Positions 37,949-48,905 of a DNA stretch of 64,000 bases are shown here, piece after piece. Position numbers and translations under genes: made by a program. The notes beneath the pieces are model-generated. The model worked only from the letters and a program-made list of their open reading frames with translations, was not told where the DNA came from and ran no database searches. Within the stretch, counting starts at the first letter, position 1. Each line of letters starts with the position of its first letter. The stretch comes from Azolla caroliniana (Eukaryota; Polypodiophyta), in assembly GCA_043228905.1 (NCBI GenBank), contig JBHGNT010000017.1, forward strand, positions 1,612,001 through 1,676,000, read 5' to 3'.

Positions 37949-38833
37949 AACAAAAATCACGACCAAAATGTTATATCTGGAAGAATAAATGATGAACAAA
38001 TAAATAGTACGAGAATGTCCTCCAATTCCTTATATTCTGTAAGATAGGTAAACTGAACCTTCCTACTCGTTTGGAGTACCAGATGAATGTGGACGGAATA
38101 TGTATGTGGAAGCTAAACATGTGTTTAGTAAAATTACTGATGCGCGTGATCCGAACACCAACAGGTTGAAGATCTATGGACATTGACATGGAAGGTGTTT
38201 AGCTGGGAAGGGCCCATAATAGATAATACATTGATCTGACCAAGTCCGTTGCATTCACACGGCAAATCCTTGACAACGGGACGCTCTCTATTCTCTGATT
38301 GGGGCCACGAAGGCGGCCGTAACCTAAACAAGAAATGAATGGGTAATACCCAGTGTAGGCAGGCCTAGCTGGTAGCCCGTTTGCCTACATTCTCTTTACA
38401 CCTCCTATTGGTTGGGGTATGTATACCCATGATTTTCCGCACCCGTATAATGGTAAGAATTTGGCGGCATCTATAGCATGTCCAGGAGTGTATAGGCATG
38501 CCATGTGATGCTTCCTACCAGACTGATCTATAGATATATTTATATGCCTCCATGATTCTGTATGTCTGTCTCTATTATATATTTATATATATATTTGCCT
38601 CCACTCTGTATCTTCAATGTCCCCCCCCTCCCTATCGTTTGTTTATCTCTCCTGTATATACTTATCCATGACCACTCCACCCCATGTGTGTTATTTACAT
38701 ACATGTACTCCCTCTACCACGTCACGTTTACACCATATCTGCTATTTGCATTACAACATCGATACAAACTCCCCATATCTCTATTTACAGCCAAAATTTC
38801 GGTATGACATTCAGAATTTAATTCGATTGAGAA

Positions 38834-38996
38834 AGGGGCCGCGCGAACGCGAGCCCCCGCTTCCACAAATTATGACGTGCACTCTCCCACATTGGGGAGA
38901 TGCTAGGGCAAACAGCCCCTCCGGCAGTGCAATGGAGGCGCCGGCCCTAAGCCATCGGCCTTGCTGATCACCGATAGACCCCGCCCAGGTAAGTAT
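38834..38996 (-). ncRNA. U1 spliceosomal snRNA (second copy)
   Basis: Almost identical to the copy at 664-826: 5' end ATACTTACCTGGGCGGGG (complement of 38,979-38,996), U1A loop core ATTGCAC, Sm region TAATTTGTGG and terminal GC stem-loop. Differences are confined to a few positions near the Sm site and 3' stem. It shares the stem-loop I loop variant GATCAGCAAGG. Flanks on both sides are also homologous to those of copy 1, so the two arose by segmental duplication. Confidence 0.93.
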
Positions 38997-39020
38997 GTTT
39001 TCCTGCAGCTCACAGCCCTC

Positions 39021-39062
39021 CATTTATAGCTCCCTTCCTCCCCGTCCTCTCTATGTGGGACA
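39021..39062 (-). promoter_or_regulatory. Plant snRNA promoter of second U1
   Basis: TGTCCCACATAG (complement of 39,051-39,062) and TATAAATG (complement of 39,021-39,028), with the same spacing as copy 1. Confidence 0.88.
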
Positions 39063-39240
39063 AATAGAAGATACTCTCTCTTGAGTCTCTCTCTATCTAC
39101 ACTTTTCCATTTATGTAATGTTCTTGTTTTCATGTATTCATTCACTATGACGCACGCACTACTTATTTTTTCAACAAATGTACATATATCATTGCTAGTG
39201 CCACTCTTTTCTATAGTAGAATAAATTTGTTCCATTAGAT

Positions 39241-40917
39241 TTGGTTGATGGCTTGCATCTTTTTGTCTCTAGGCTGAGCCAAGATTGTACCTATTGTGAA
39301 AGTCTGACATGTTTGGGTGCACATGAACTTATTTTCCCAACTTCGTGATCAAGATGGTGGTGCTCTAGTTAGTATTCCTTGAGTAAATGAAACGCTTTGG
39401 TGCATTCCTTAGGTCAATTTAAACTCTTCAAGGAGTCCATAGAGAAATGTTGCACCTTCTTGGCGAACATTTTAGTGAAACACTAATAATAACTTGTGTA
39501 CCCCATCATGCATGCACATCCTTCTTGTTGGTTTATGGGGTGGCACGTTTGATATCCATTTAACTTTAGCCTTGTTAGGCAAATGTATTTGCGCATAAAA
39601 AATGAGTCAAAATGCAATTGATATTGCACTCATTTTGAATCAATCACTTAGTAAGGTTAAGTGCTCTTCCGAATGGACTTGCAATAGAGCCCATTTACAT
39701 GGAGATGGATACGCGATTTGCCCCATGTTTAAAACTGCTTATGACATTGGTGGGTTTAAATGGCATTTGTTTGTACTGAAAAATGCCAAACTTTGTGTCA
39801 AAGGTTGTCTCTATATTGATATTGGGGTGCAACAGTCATTTGATTGTACCATGAGAATATGTTAATGGAACTACATGCTTCTTTGTTTGTTGCATGTGTT
39901 AAGAGGTGCTTGAGGTATGACATCAAGTAGTTATCTCAACTAGTGTCTTTGTTAACCTTACAAAAATCAATGCATATCTTGACTTTGTTGTTCTTCTTGA
40001 ACAACTATAATGAAGAATACACACGTAGTATGATGGATATGCTATTCCAACACAAAATACAACAAAGGGCTTAGAACGAAATGAATCAAGATTGATGCAT
40101 AATTTGGGAGAGTGTTTTGTATCTTGTATCATTCTTAATGAGGGGGTTTCCCATTACACTTTTGAATTTTGTTAGACAAGGATGGCTATTAAGCCATTTA
40201 ATATTTGTTGTTTGCTTGTGTAGCACGTCTAATATTTTGGTAATGTTGCACAATGTGACTATAGATGGAGATTTGATATGATTTTCCTTAACATTAGGCA
40301 AATCTAGCATTAGCAAATGATCATATTTTCATTTTAGGAGCCTATGAGATGACATTACAACGGCAAAGCTAGTGTGGGAATCATTTCCCATAGTATCATT
40401 TATGAAGATAAATATGCACAAACTGGTTGTCATGTCATGTATAGAAAGACATAGGCACTTGTTGGACATAGAAAATAGCATATGTGTGTATGTTTTGTAT
40501 CCTATTGGCAATCTTAACGAGGTTCACATTGTGGTAGAGGAAAGGAAAATATGAGTCTTACTTGGGTGGCTTTCGAGTAATATTCATACTCCAAAACAAG
40601 TTGGTGAGACAATATTATTAAATCTTTATGAATATATCATGTATTGCCAATGTGCATTTCTCAAGGCCATGTTTGAGGGTCAACGACGATGGACAAAATA
40701 TGTTGCACTCTTTATAGAGGAAGAAGGTAATACACATGGTAATTACAATTTGCAACCTCTTCATGGCATGTGGTTAATATCAATAAACAAACTAAAATTG
40801 CAAGGTCCTGGAGTATTTGGTCTTATATCCACTAAACTTGAGGTTTTCACAACATCCCTTCAAGCACAATTTAATTGTATTGCCCAATTGGGTTTGGTTA
40901 TTGTAGGGGATACCTTG
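39241..40917. other. AT-rich intergenic DNA, nothing recognised
   Basis: Several short open frames of 60-97 codons are present, the longest at 40,639-40,932 on the plus strand, but none shows a family motif. The composition is AT-rich and unlike the adjacent retroelements. It may be a heavily decayed transposon. Confidence 0.5.
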
Positions 40918-41021
40918 TTGTTAAGTAATTAGGTAATTAACTAGGGTTAATTAAAGACTAATTATATGGTTACGTTAAGCAGCGGAAGATTAGTATGATA
41001 TGCACGTGAGAGTGTGTGAAA

Positions 41022-41073
<52 letters not shown>

Positions 41074-41391
41074 GTTACACTTATGAAGACGAAGATAAAT
41101 GGGGGATGATTGACTATATTGAAAAGTGTCATCAACATACAAAAATACCTACAATGAGGTATATATACAACCCATGTGCAAAGGTGCACATGTGTGGGTA
41201 GAATATAGGTACTTATGTGTAAGTCCTACATTAAATGTACTAAGGAGTGGAGGATCTAGAATATCCCACTTAAGTACAAGGTCCTATTTAAAGGTTTAAG
41301 GTTAACACATTAACTAGATTCGATCTAGGTAACTACTAAGTTACATGTGTTGACTAACTAGATTAAACTAGTTGAGCTTGATATCTCAACA
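40918..41391 (-). repeat. 3' LTR of copia J (outer end approximate)
   Basis: The inner end is clear: the minus strand starts TGTTGAGATATCAAGC directly after a polypurine tract (complement CGCCCCCTC at 41,392-41,400). The outer end is placed at TGTTAAG by analogy and is uncertain. It contains a (GA)n tract at about 41,026-41,070. No second J LTR was found. Confidence 0.6.
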
Positions 41392-43917
41392 CGCCCCCTC
41401 AAGCTCAAGTGTGAGGCGTCCAACGTCTGGTTTAGCTTCCTTCGGCTTTGTCGGCATCGGTGTGGCTTGCGGCTTTCTTTGCGGCGTTGCGTGGCTTTCA
41501 TCGCGTCTTCACGGCCTCGTTGCGCGGCTCTTCGCGGCTTCGTTGCGTGACTCTTCGCGGCTTCGTTGCGCGGCTCTTTGCGTCTTCGTTGTGCGGCTCT
41601 CTGCGGCTTATTCCCCCCGTCAAGCTTGTGACGAAGTCTTGGATCCTCGAGCTCTTGTTCGGCCACTACCTTCATCGCGAGGGCATAGTGATGGGCCATA
41701 TACTCGTTGTAGGCGTAACGAGTGACTTGGGTCTTTGCTCGTGATGAGCGGCGGAGTTTCTCATTTGTCGATGTGAGTGCCTTCTTTACTCCGAGTGTCC
41801 TCATGATGGGTACACCGAACTCACTGTCTAGTGAACGAGCTGAATCATCCGAATCACGGTCGTCAGGGTGGACCTCGACTTCGTATTGGGGCATCTTACC
41901 TTTGCCTTTGTTCGATTTCGGACTTGGCCGCGACGTGTTTTCATCGCGTGGAGGCTCTTGTGGGCCAATTAGCTCGGTAGAGCTTGGATTGTCCTTCGGT
42001 GGAGGACTTGGCCGAGTTTCGTCGTCTGAGTTGGCATTCAATTCTTCCTCGATCGGGTCGGATGGAGTCGCATCGAGCTTATACCAAGATGCCGATTCGT
42101 CGAAAACTACGTCGTGACTTATCCGCACCGCTCGGGTCGAAGGGTTGAAGCACTTGTACGCCTTTTTCACGGACAAGTATCCTATGACGATACATTCTTC
42201 CGACTTTGCGTCGGGCTTCTCTCGACTTTCGTTCGGGATGCGTACATTCGCAATGCTTCCGAACACCTTGAGGTGCGAGAGAATGGGCTTTCTTCCAACG
42301 AAGATCTCGTATGGAGTAAGCTCGTGCATGCTATTTGTGGTGCATCGATTCATGAGATAGACGACCGTGGATGCCACATCCGCCCAATAGAAGTTCGGCA
42401 TGTGCTTCTCACGCATCATGGCGTGTGCTACCTCGAGTATTTGTCGATTCTTTCTCTCAGCTACTCCGTTTTGTTGGGGAGTGTGTCGGCATGAGAACTC
42501 TCTACGAATGCCTTCACCTTGGAGGTAGGAGGTGAACTCGTCAGAGAAGTACTCCTTTCCTCCTTCCGATCGTAGGCATCGAATGTGCCGACCGGTTTCT
42601 TTCTCCACTTGGCTTTTGAGCCTTTGAAAGTGGGAGAGCACTTCACTCTTCTTCTTCATCGGGTATATCCACGCGTAGCGCGAGTGGTCGTCGATGAAGG
42701 TGACGTAGTAGCGGCATCCGCCGAGCATCAACGTTTGAGCCGGTCCCCATATGTTCGAGTGGATTATGTCAAGGAGGCCTTTGCTTGCGGAGCTCTCCTT
42801 CGGGAATGGGAGTCGATGTTGTTTGCTGAGTTGGCATGCTTTACACACTCGGTTGACTCGTTTCGATTCGAAGGCCGGAAGTCCGATTACGACTCCCTTT
42901 GATTGCATTCTGCAAAGCCGTTGGAGGTTTACGTGGCCGATTCGCTTGTGCCACAACTCGATGTTTGTCTCAGTCTTGAGACCTTTGGCGTACATGGCCG
43001 ATTTTACCTCGTTCAAGTCGAGGATGAACAAGCGACTGTCTCTCCGTCCCTTGGCTATGAGTTGGTCGTCTTTCTTGATGAAGCAACCTTCATTGTTGAA
43101 GTGGACTTGCATGCCTTGCTCCATGATTTGGCTGACCGAGACCAAATTCTTTGTTATTGTGGGCACGTGCAAGACATTCTTGATGCAGGTTTGCTCGCCT
43201 TCTTTCCCGAATGGGACATCGCCAATGTGCCGAATGGGATGCAGAGTGTCGTCTCCGGTCTCTATGTAGCCGGGTCGATCCGGCGTTCGCAAGTCGCGAA
43301 ACCACTCTTGGTGCGACGTCATGTGGTGTGAGGCGTCGGAGTCTACGACCCACGCGTGTTCGGAGTTGGAGGTGCTTGCGGAGTTTGCGGGATCGGAGCC
43401 CATCATAGAGTTCGCTCTATGCCTCATCACGAAGAGTCCGTCGTAGTCCGCGTATTCCGCGTTCGCGGCGTAATTTGTGAGTTGCCGGCTTGTTGAGGCC
43501 GACTCGCTTCATCTTTTTCGGCACTCCTCTTCGCGATGGCCGATTTTGCCGCAATAGTTGCACGTAGGTGGCGTCGTTCGCCCACCTTGTTCGGCGTGGA
43601 AGCTCCCCCTTCTTATGAAGGTTCCTCGATGGCTTCCGTTTCCTTGCCGAAATTGTGAATTCCCTTCGTGGGATAGGTTGAATTGACCTCTCCGCTTCGA
43701 CCTCGTCTATGGGCACCATCTGTATCGGAGAAGAGCATTTGTCCTTCCGATGTGTTGGTCTTTGGTTGAACGTGGTTTTCTTCGACCAATAGCATTGATT
43801 GGAGGTTGAAGAACGAGGGAGGGGTATCTCTCGCCAAGATTGCCGTTCTCAACAGGTTGAATCGTTGTGCGAGGCCGCCCAAGCATACTTGCACCATCTC
43901 ATCTTCATTGATGTTTG
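41392..43917 (-). pseudogene. Copia J: gag tail, protease and integrase; RT/RNase H missing
   Basis: Minus strand. Gag end (INEDEMVQVCLGGL..., FNLQSMLLVEENHV) at 43,740-43,910 in a frame separate from the main ORF, then an intact ~690-codon frame from 43,430 to 41,358: protease WVVDSDASHHM; integrase zinc region HKRIGHVNLQRL...CKACQLSKQHRLPF; catalytic D (HSNIWGP has N in place of D), D (RSEGGKEY has E in place of D) and E (QQNGVAERKN). After RYAYNEYMAHHYA the frame enters basic repeats, and RT and RNase H are absent. Two catalytic acidic residues appear altered, so the integrase is probably inactive. It is close to copia C in sequence. Confidence 0.88.
41460..41615. repeat. Short tandem repeats replacing RT in copia J
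   Basis: Repeats of about 25-27 bp of the type GCGGCTCTTCGCGGCTTCGTT (at least five variants, about 41,495-41,610) lie between the integrase tail and the polypurine tract. On the minus strand they encode the basic ARG/ALA/LYS-rich tail of the J frame. They occupy the place where RT-RNase H should be. Confidence 0.75.
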
Positions 43918-44445
43918 AACAAAAGCCGAATCTGATTTGAAATTCGGGAGACTCGATCCGAAGTTGGACCCGAGTATGTTGATTCGATTTTCAAGATTTT
44001 CGAACACAAAGTATGTGTCGATTATCCATGCCAGTTTTGGTTCAGGTGACTACAACAATGAGAAGGACAATTTCATCTAATCTTTCCGAATGTTGTCTAG
44101 GCGAATGAAGTACAAAAGGGGGTTGTTCTTGGAGCCCAGACATCTACAAGTGATTACGACAAGTGAGTGACTAGCGTCAGGTGACCTATTCGATTGTTGT
44201 CTAATCCAATGTAGTTTGACTGAGGCAGAGCTTGTGAAGTGAAATCTCACTCCAAGCGGCTACAATCACAAGAGTGAAGTGTAGCCGATTGGCTCACTTC
44301 AATGGTGATTTAGAATAGTGGAGTGCAAATTTTGTCAGCGTTTCTCTTCGCGAAAATGATCTTATAGAGATCTTCACGGTGTACAGAAGAAGAGTTGCTG
44401 ATAGCAACTAGATAGACGACAACATCAGAATCGAAAGAACCTCAA
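43918..44445 (-). other. Leader of a K-related copia, fused to copia J gag
   Basis: Minus-strand sequence between a primer site and the truncated J gag. It is related to the leader of copia K (56,111-56,769), for example GCGGCTACAATCACAAG against GCGGTTACGATCACAAG, and a GAACCTC(...)TTTGATACCA end. The J gag lacks its N-terminal half and begins exactly where this leader ends, so this is a recombination junction. Confidence 0.6.
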
Positions 44446-44457
44446 GCTTTGATACCA
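44446..44457 (-). promoter_or_regulatory. Primer binding site (tRNA-iMet, one mismatch)
   Basis: The minus strand reads TGGTATCAAAGC, the initiator-Met site with one change, two bases from the LTR at 44,460. Confidence 0.8.
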
Positions 44458-44459
44458 CA

Positions 44460-44758
44460 TGTTGGAGATACGGTCGTCTAGTGCAGAACAAATCAACACT
44501 CTTTTGTAAGAAGATCAATAAACTGATACAATCAAGGTAGATTGATGGCAACAGAGACATAGAACAATATGTCACTTAGAACGCAAGAGAGAGAGAGACG
44601 CTGGGCACAAGATGAACTAAGTTATATCAACCAAAGTCAGTTTATATATTGACTAACTTAGGGCAACTGCCCTTCTCACTATTTACATAACTAGCCTAAA
44701 CTTAGTGTGTACAAAAGGAGATAGTGTGAATACGTCCATTAGAGACCCGCATTCAACA
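44460..44758 (-). repeat. K-related copia LTR (299 bp)
   Basis: TGTTGGAGATACGG...ATTCAACA in plus coordinates. It shares with K's LTR the TGTTGGA start, the words GACTAACTTAGGGCAACT(G/A)CCCTT and ATAGTGTGAATACGTCCATTA, and a short GA tract. It is a 5' LTR by its position next to a primer site; no partner LTR was found. Confidence 0.78.
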
Positions 44759-45963
44759 CGGAGGGCCACCTAGACTTGGCTGAGGTGGGGGATATGAGGA
44801 CTATAGGAGGATAGAGGTCAATCGCTCCTGTGGACTGAGAGCCACCTAGACTTAGCTGAGGTGGGGGACAAGAGGGTTATCGTGTAGGAGGGGGATCGAG
44901 GAAACTCGTGGGACAAGAAGTTAGTGGGCAACCTAAGGTGAGGGGGAAGAGGTGGATGCTTGGACGTGGGGAACAGGTACCCCGCTTCTCCACCAATATG
45001 TGACATGCACATAAGAGATCAAAACCAGTCTAGTTAGCTTCTTACTTCTCACTTAATTTATAGTTGATACAAAGTTACCCATTTGGGTTGGCTTAGCTGA
45101 AAGGGTGGGTCGGCTTAGGTACATGCATCCTAAAATGGGTGTTAAAAGGGTGGCACAAAGGAACACATGCACACCACAATATTATAGGGGGGTGACTCAT
45201 GAGCACATGCTATGCCTTTTTCCTTCAAATGAGGGTATGTTTTTTAGCCAAAAACTAAAGATACCCCTTTTCCGTAAAAGTAAACTATGTCTTTTTCTTG
45301 TAAACATAAATCCCCCCCTTCTAAAAACAAAGAACCTCAACATCAATTATGCAATCCAAATTTATAATTTGCACACTCATAACCATATGATTTGCTCGAC
45401 GACCATGGCTTGTGCACAACATTGCACTCTACGACATTTAATTCAAAAGAGATATGCAATAAAACATATTGCATTAACACTTGGAATACATACAACAAAA
45501 TATGAATGGTGATATGTTGAGTTCACATTGCTTCAAGCTACCACTTTGGTGTTGCTAATACACATCACGTGGAAGCAAGTGCTATTGACTTTGTGGTAGC
45601 TATCTCCATGATATATCAACACTCCAACTTTGTGTATGCTCTCATTCTTTACCCATTCATGCATTTAAATCTTGGTGCAATCATGTATATCCATGCACAA
45701 GTGTATGTTTTGTACTATGGATTGCCCTAAATAATCAAAAAGATCATCATGGCATACCCTAAGGGCTAGAACGGCCTTGGCACATCACTCTACGTGTATT
45801 CTATGTTATTAATATGAATGAAGGCGTCTACATGATGATTCAGTAACCCATTAGAGAAAATTCGTAAAATGGTTGCTAAGACACGGTACTTTCAATTGTA
45901 ATTGCAATAAGTTTTTAACCAACAAGAAAATGACAAATGCCCTTGTTAGCTTATCTTAAGTTA
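44759..45963. other. Intergenic; short direct repeat, otherwise unassigned
   Basis: A ~38-bp segment (GAGGGCCACCTAGACTTGG...) at 44,761 recurs at 44,837 (offset 76). The rest, to 45,963, is AT-rich with no coding or RNA gene that I can support. The open frame at 45,105-45,512 has no recognisable motif. Confidence 0.5.
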
Positions 45964-46340
45964 TTACTCGAGTGGAAGAACAATGTTTTCATGAAAACAA
46001 CTTTGGAATCATCTCATACTAGAAATCTAGACTTCAATGTCTCAAACATGGTATCCTTTTCATAGATGTAACTTTGAATAAGGATATGTTCTTGAACGGG
46101 GGGGGGGGGGGGGGGGGGGGGGGCATAAACATTAGAGAAATCAAAACAAATTTAAGAATTACTCAAGTGAAAGAACAATGTTTTAATGAAATCAACTTTA
46201 GAATCATCCCGTACTATAAATCTAAACTTCATTGTCTCAAACATGGTATCATTTTCATAGATGTAACTTTGAATGAGGATGTGTTCTTGACGGGGGGGGG
46301 GGGGGCATAGACATTAGAGAAATCCAAGCAAATCTAACAA
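45964..46340. repeat. 195-bp tandem repeat with long G runs
   Basis: Two copies (45,964-46,158; 46,159 to about 46,340) begin TTACTC(G/A)AGTG(G)AAAGAAC and each contains a G run at the same place: 26 G at 46,098-46,123 and 14 G at 46,292-46,305. Sequence identity is about 85-90% by eye. The run length difference fits slippage. Confidence 0.85.
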
Positions 46341-46427
46341 ATACCCAATCATTGAACGATACAAGATCGTGGGTACAACCATGACAAATAAGATAGATAG
46401 ATATTTTTTTAGCGTTTGAGCTTGAAC

Positions 46428-46966
46428 ATGTTATGCATACGGCAAGCGGATATGATGGACGTGCACATGGAAAATACAGTGTTTAACTCCGAAGGGCCCA
46501 AAGATCGACCTAACAAACGTGGTCCATTGACACCACAAAGTTTACAATAACAAATGATGTCCCAACGTCCGAACAAGCAATGGGCAGTGTAGGGCTAATA
46601 CATAACACCCCGTTTGGCTACCCACAGTTCTTTGCCTCCTACCCACCTAACTTATCTATCTATACATATGTATACATATAATGTGCCTATACATACAATC
46701 CATGATTCTATATACAATTCACTTCCCTATTGTCTATCTCTTCTATTTACATATATACTCTTCATGACACATAATATGACTTGCACTCTCCCATTTGGTG
46801 AAACACTAGGTCAAACAACCCATCTAGGAGGGCAATGGGTGCACCGGCCCTAACCCAATGGCATTATCTGAACTTTGAAGGACCCAGCACAGGTATATAA
46901 GTAGACATGTTGCTCACAGCCCTCAATTTATACCTCTCTTCGTCTCCGTCCTCTCTATGTGGGACA
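46428..46966 (-). pseudogene. Decayed U1 unit (U1 pseudogene with flank and promoter)
   Basis: The U1 body lies at about 46,763-46,901. The minus-strand start ACTTATATACCTGTGCTGG has a 4-base insertion in the splice-site pairing region, the U1A loop core is ATTGCCC, the Sm region is degraded and the 3' stem-loop is missing. The promoter is still recognisable: USE TGTCCCACATAG (complement of 46,955-46,966) and TATA (46,923-46,932). The downstream flank (46,428-46,640) matches that of the second U1 gene at 38,160-38,420, for example GAAGGGCCCA and CCCGTTTG(G)CTAC. This is an old copy of the same duplicated unit; no U2 is left. Confidence 0.85.
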
Positions 46967-47213
46967 AACACAGACACACAGTCTCTATCTACACTCTTCT
47001 ATTTCTGCTCTTTTTGTATCTATCTATTCATTAGCCATGACACTGTAAACATGGAACATATGATGTATGTTTGTGTGTATGTACAATTGATTTTATGAAT
47101 ACATATATACGTGTATGTATAAATCTTTATATTAATGTGTATATGTATGAATGTATATACACGATTGTATGATTGTATGTATGATAATAAGACACTCTAT
47201 TGCATATATTATA

Positions 47214-47351
47214 CATTCTCCGCCAAATAAGTTGAAACCCCTCATTTCGTTGATAAGACCATTAATTAACCATTGATCAAAAAAAGTATTTCACTTAGAA
47301 ATATTATGTTAAACCTGGATTTAATGACCAAATAATATTTGGCGTAGAATG
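47214..47351. mobile_element. Stowaway-like MITE (138 bp)
   Basis: Terminal inverted repeats CATTCTCCGCCAAATA and TATTTGGCGTAGAATG (one mismatch) flanked by TA on both sides (47,212-47,213; 47,352-47,353), as for Tc1/mariner-derived Stowaway MITEs, whose ends (CTCCCTCCGT...AAATAAGT) these resemble. The inside is AT-rich and non-coding. Confidence 0.75.
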
Positions 47352-47360
47352 TATGTCGTA

Positions 47361-47447
47361 CATTCTCCGCCAAATAAGTTGAAACCCCTCATTTCGTTGA
47401 TAAGACCATTAATTAACCATTGATCAAAAAAAGTATTTCATTTAGAA
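47361..47447. mobile_element. Second, one-ended copy of the same MITE
   Basis: CATTCTCCGCCAAATAAGTTG and the following ~85 bp repeat the first copy (offset 147), but the right terminal repeat is lost. Confidence 0.7.
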
Positions 47448-48905
47448 AGATTATATTAGAGATAAAATAAGTATCATAGTATTTATCAATATAACCTGCT
47501 GGATTTAATGATGATCCTCGAACAAATTGTTTAAATGAATTTTAAAAAACATTCTTTACGAAGTTCCTTTTTATAAAGAAAGAAACTATTTTTTGCTTTG
47601 CGTGCGTGTGTATGATTGTGTGCATATAATCCTACTACCTATGTGTAGGTGTGGTCCATTGCTTTGGGGAGGAGAGCTTAGACAAAGAATGTGTGCTTGG
47701 TTTATGCGATGGCATAATGCTTTCCAACATGGAAACGTCACTAAATTTTTCCAAATGTAGCCTAGCACATGAAAGAGAGACAGAGTGATACGAAGAAAAT
47801 TTGCACGTAGACAAAACAAACCAAGCTTAGGCGTAGAGGGTGACATAGATAAACTCTAGAATTGTATGTGTCATAGATAACTATATTGCCTACTTTCATT
47901 ATGAAATGTGTTCATTGTACAATGAAAGGAATCATGAAGATGCCTAGACTTCTCATCCTAAATTTTTGATATTACATACTTTGGGATGTTATTTTATGTT
48001 TTATTTCAACTTAATTGTGCCATAATCGAGGTGCATTTTGGGACATTATTTGATGCTTTACTTCGACTCGTTTATGCAACAATCTAGGTGAATGGTACTC
48101 ATCTTAGAAGCTCTATCACCATGTATTGTAACCTTTCAGGTTAGAGCTCAAGTTGAGAGGTTGGTTGAAGGAAGTTGGTTGTTACAACTCCATTATAATT
48201 ATTTTACTACATGTTGGATGATTTTGGAAATGGTTTATAAGCACAAAATGCATAATTGAGCTATGAGTAGTGACTAACCTATACACATGCATGCATCTCA
48301 ATGTCCTTGTAAGTTGTGCACATTGGACATGGTGCACAATTATCTCCATGATCTTGTAATGGTATGGTCCATCTACTAGGTAATGGAGGTCTTTAATGTT
48401 GATAAAATTCCTTTTCTCGCTCCATGGCGATTCCTTGGAAACAAACCAATATTGTCCTATAGCATCTTGCATGCTAGAATAAGAATCAATTCTCTATCCT
48501 TTGGAAGCTTGAGCAAGATTTGGCTAAACTATGGTGGCTCAGCCTTATCAAAAAAGGGGTGGTTGGTGGTGGAGTCCGGGTGGAAGGTGGCAAGCTCAAT
48601 TTCCAAATAATGGGATCAGTAGTAAAGGAAAAGAAATCATTAATTCTCTAGTCGAGGTTGGCACACCTTTCTAAATGATTTCTACATCACTCTTCTTTTT
48701 CCTTCTTCTTTGACGTATGTATGTATATGATCTATCAATCACAAACATATTTTTGTCAAATGATAGAGATTATTGGAAGGCCCAGACTATTTTTTATATC
48801 TGCTGGTGTTAGTAGTTTCCCCCTCGCCAAAATTTCCAGCTCTTCATTTCCCCTCCATCACCAGAACAGCACCCTTTCGACAATCCTTCCTATTCCCGTG
48901 GTGCA
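47448..48905. other. AT-rich intergenic DNA, nothing recognised
   Basis: No gene, RNA or repeat could be supported. Short open frames (47,586-47,846 minus; 48,383-48,610 plus) carry no known motif. The last ~150 bp are upstream of the LRR gene. Confidence 0.5.

Noticed and set aside
41460-41615. CRISPR array suggested by regular short repeats in copia J
   Set aside because: The repeats are contiguous variants without unique spacers, lie in a eukaryotic retroelement and are translated as part of its frame.
46074-46310. Glycine-rich protein frame
   Set aside because: Its Gly runs come from the G homopolymers, and the frame spans a tandem repeat.
46763-46901. Third functional U1 gene
   Set aside because: An insertion in the splice-site pairing sequence, a changed U1A loop, a lost Sm site and an absent terminal stem.
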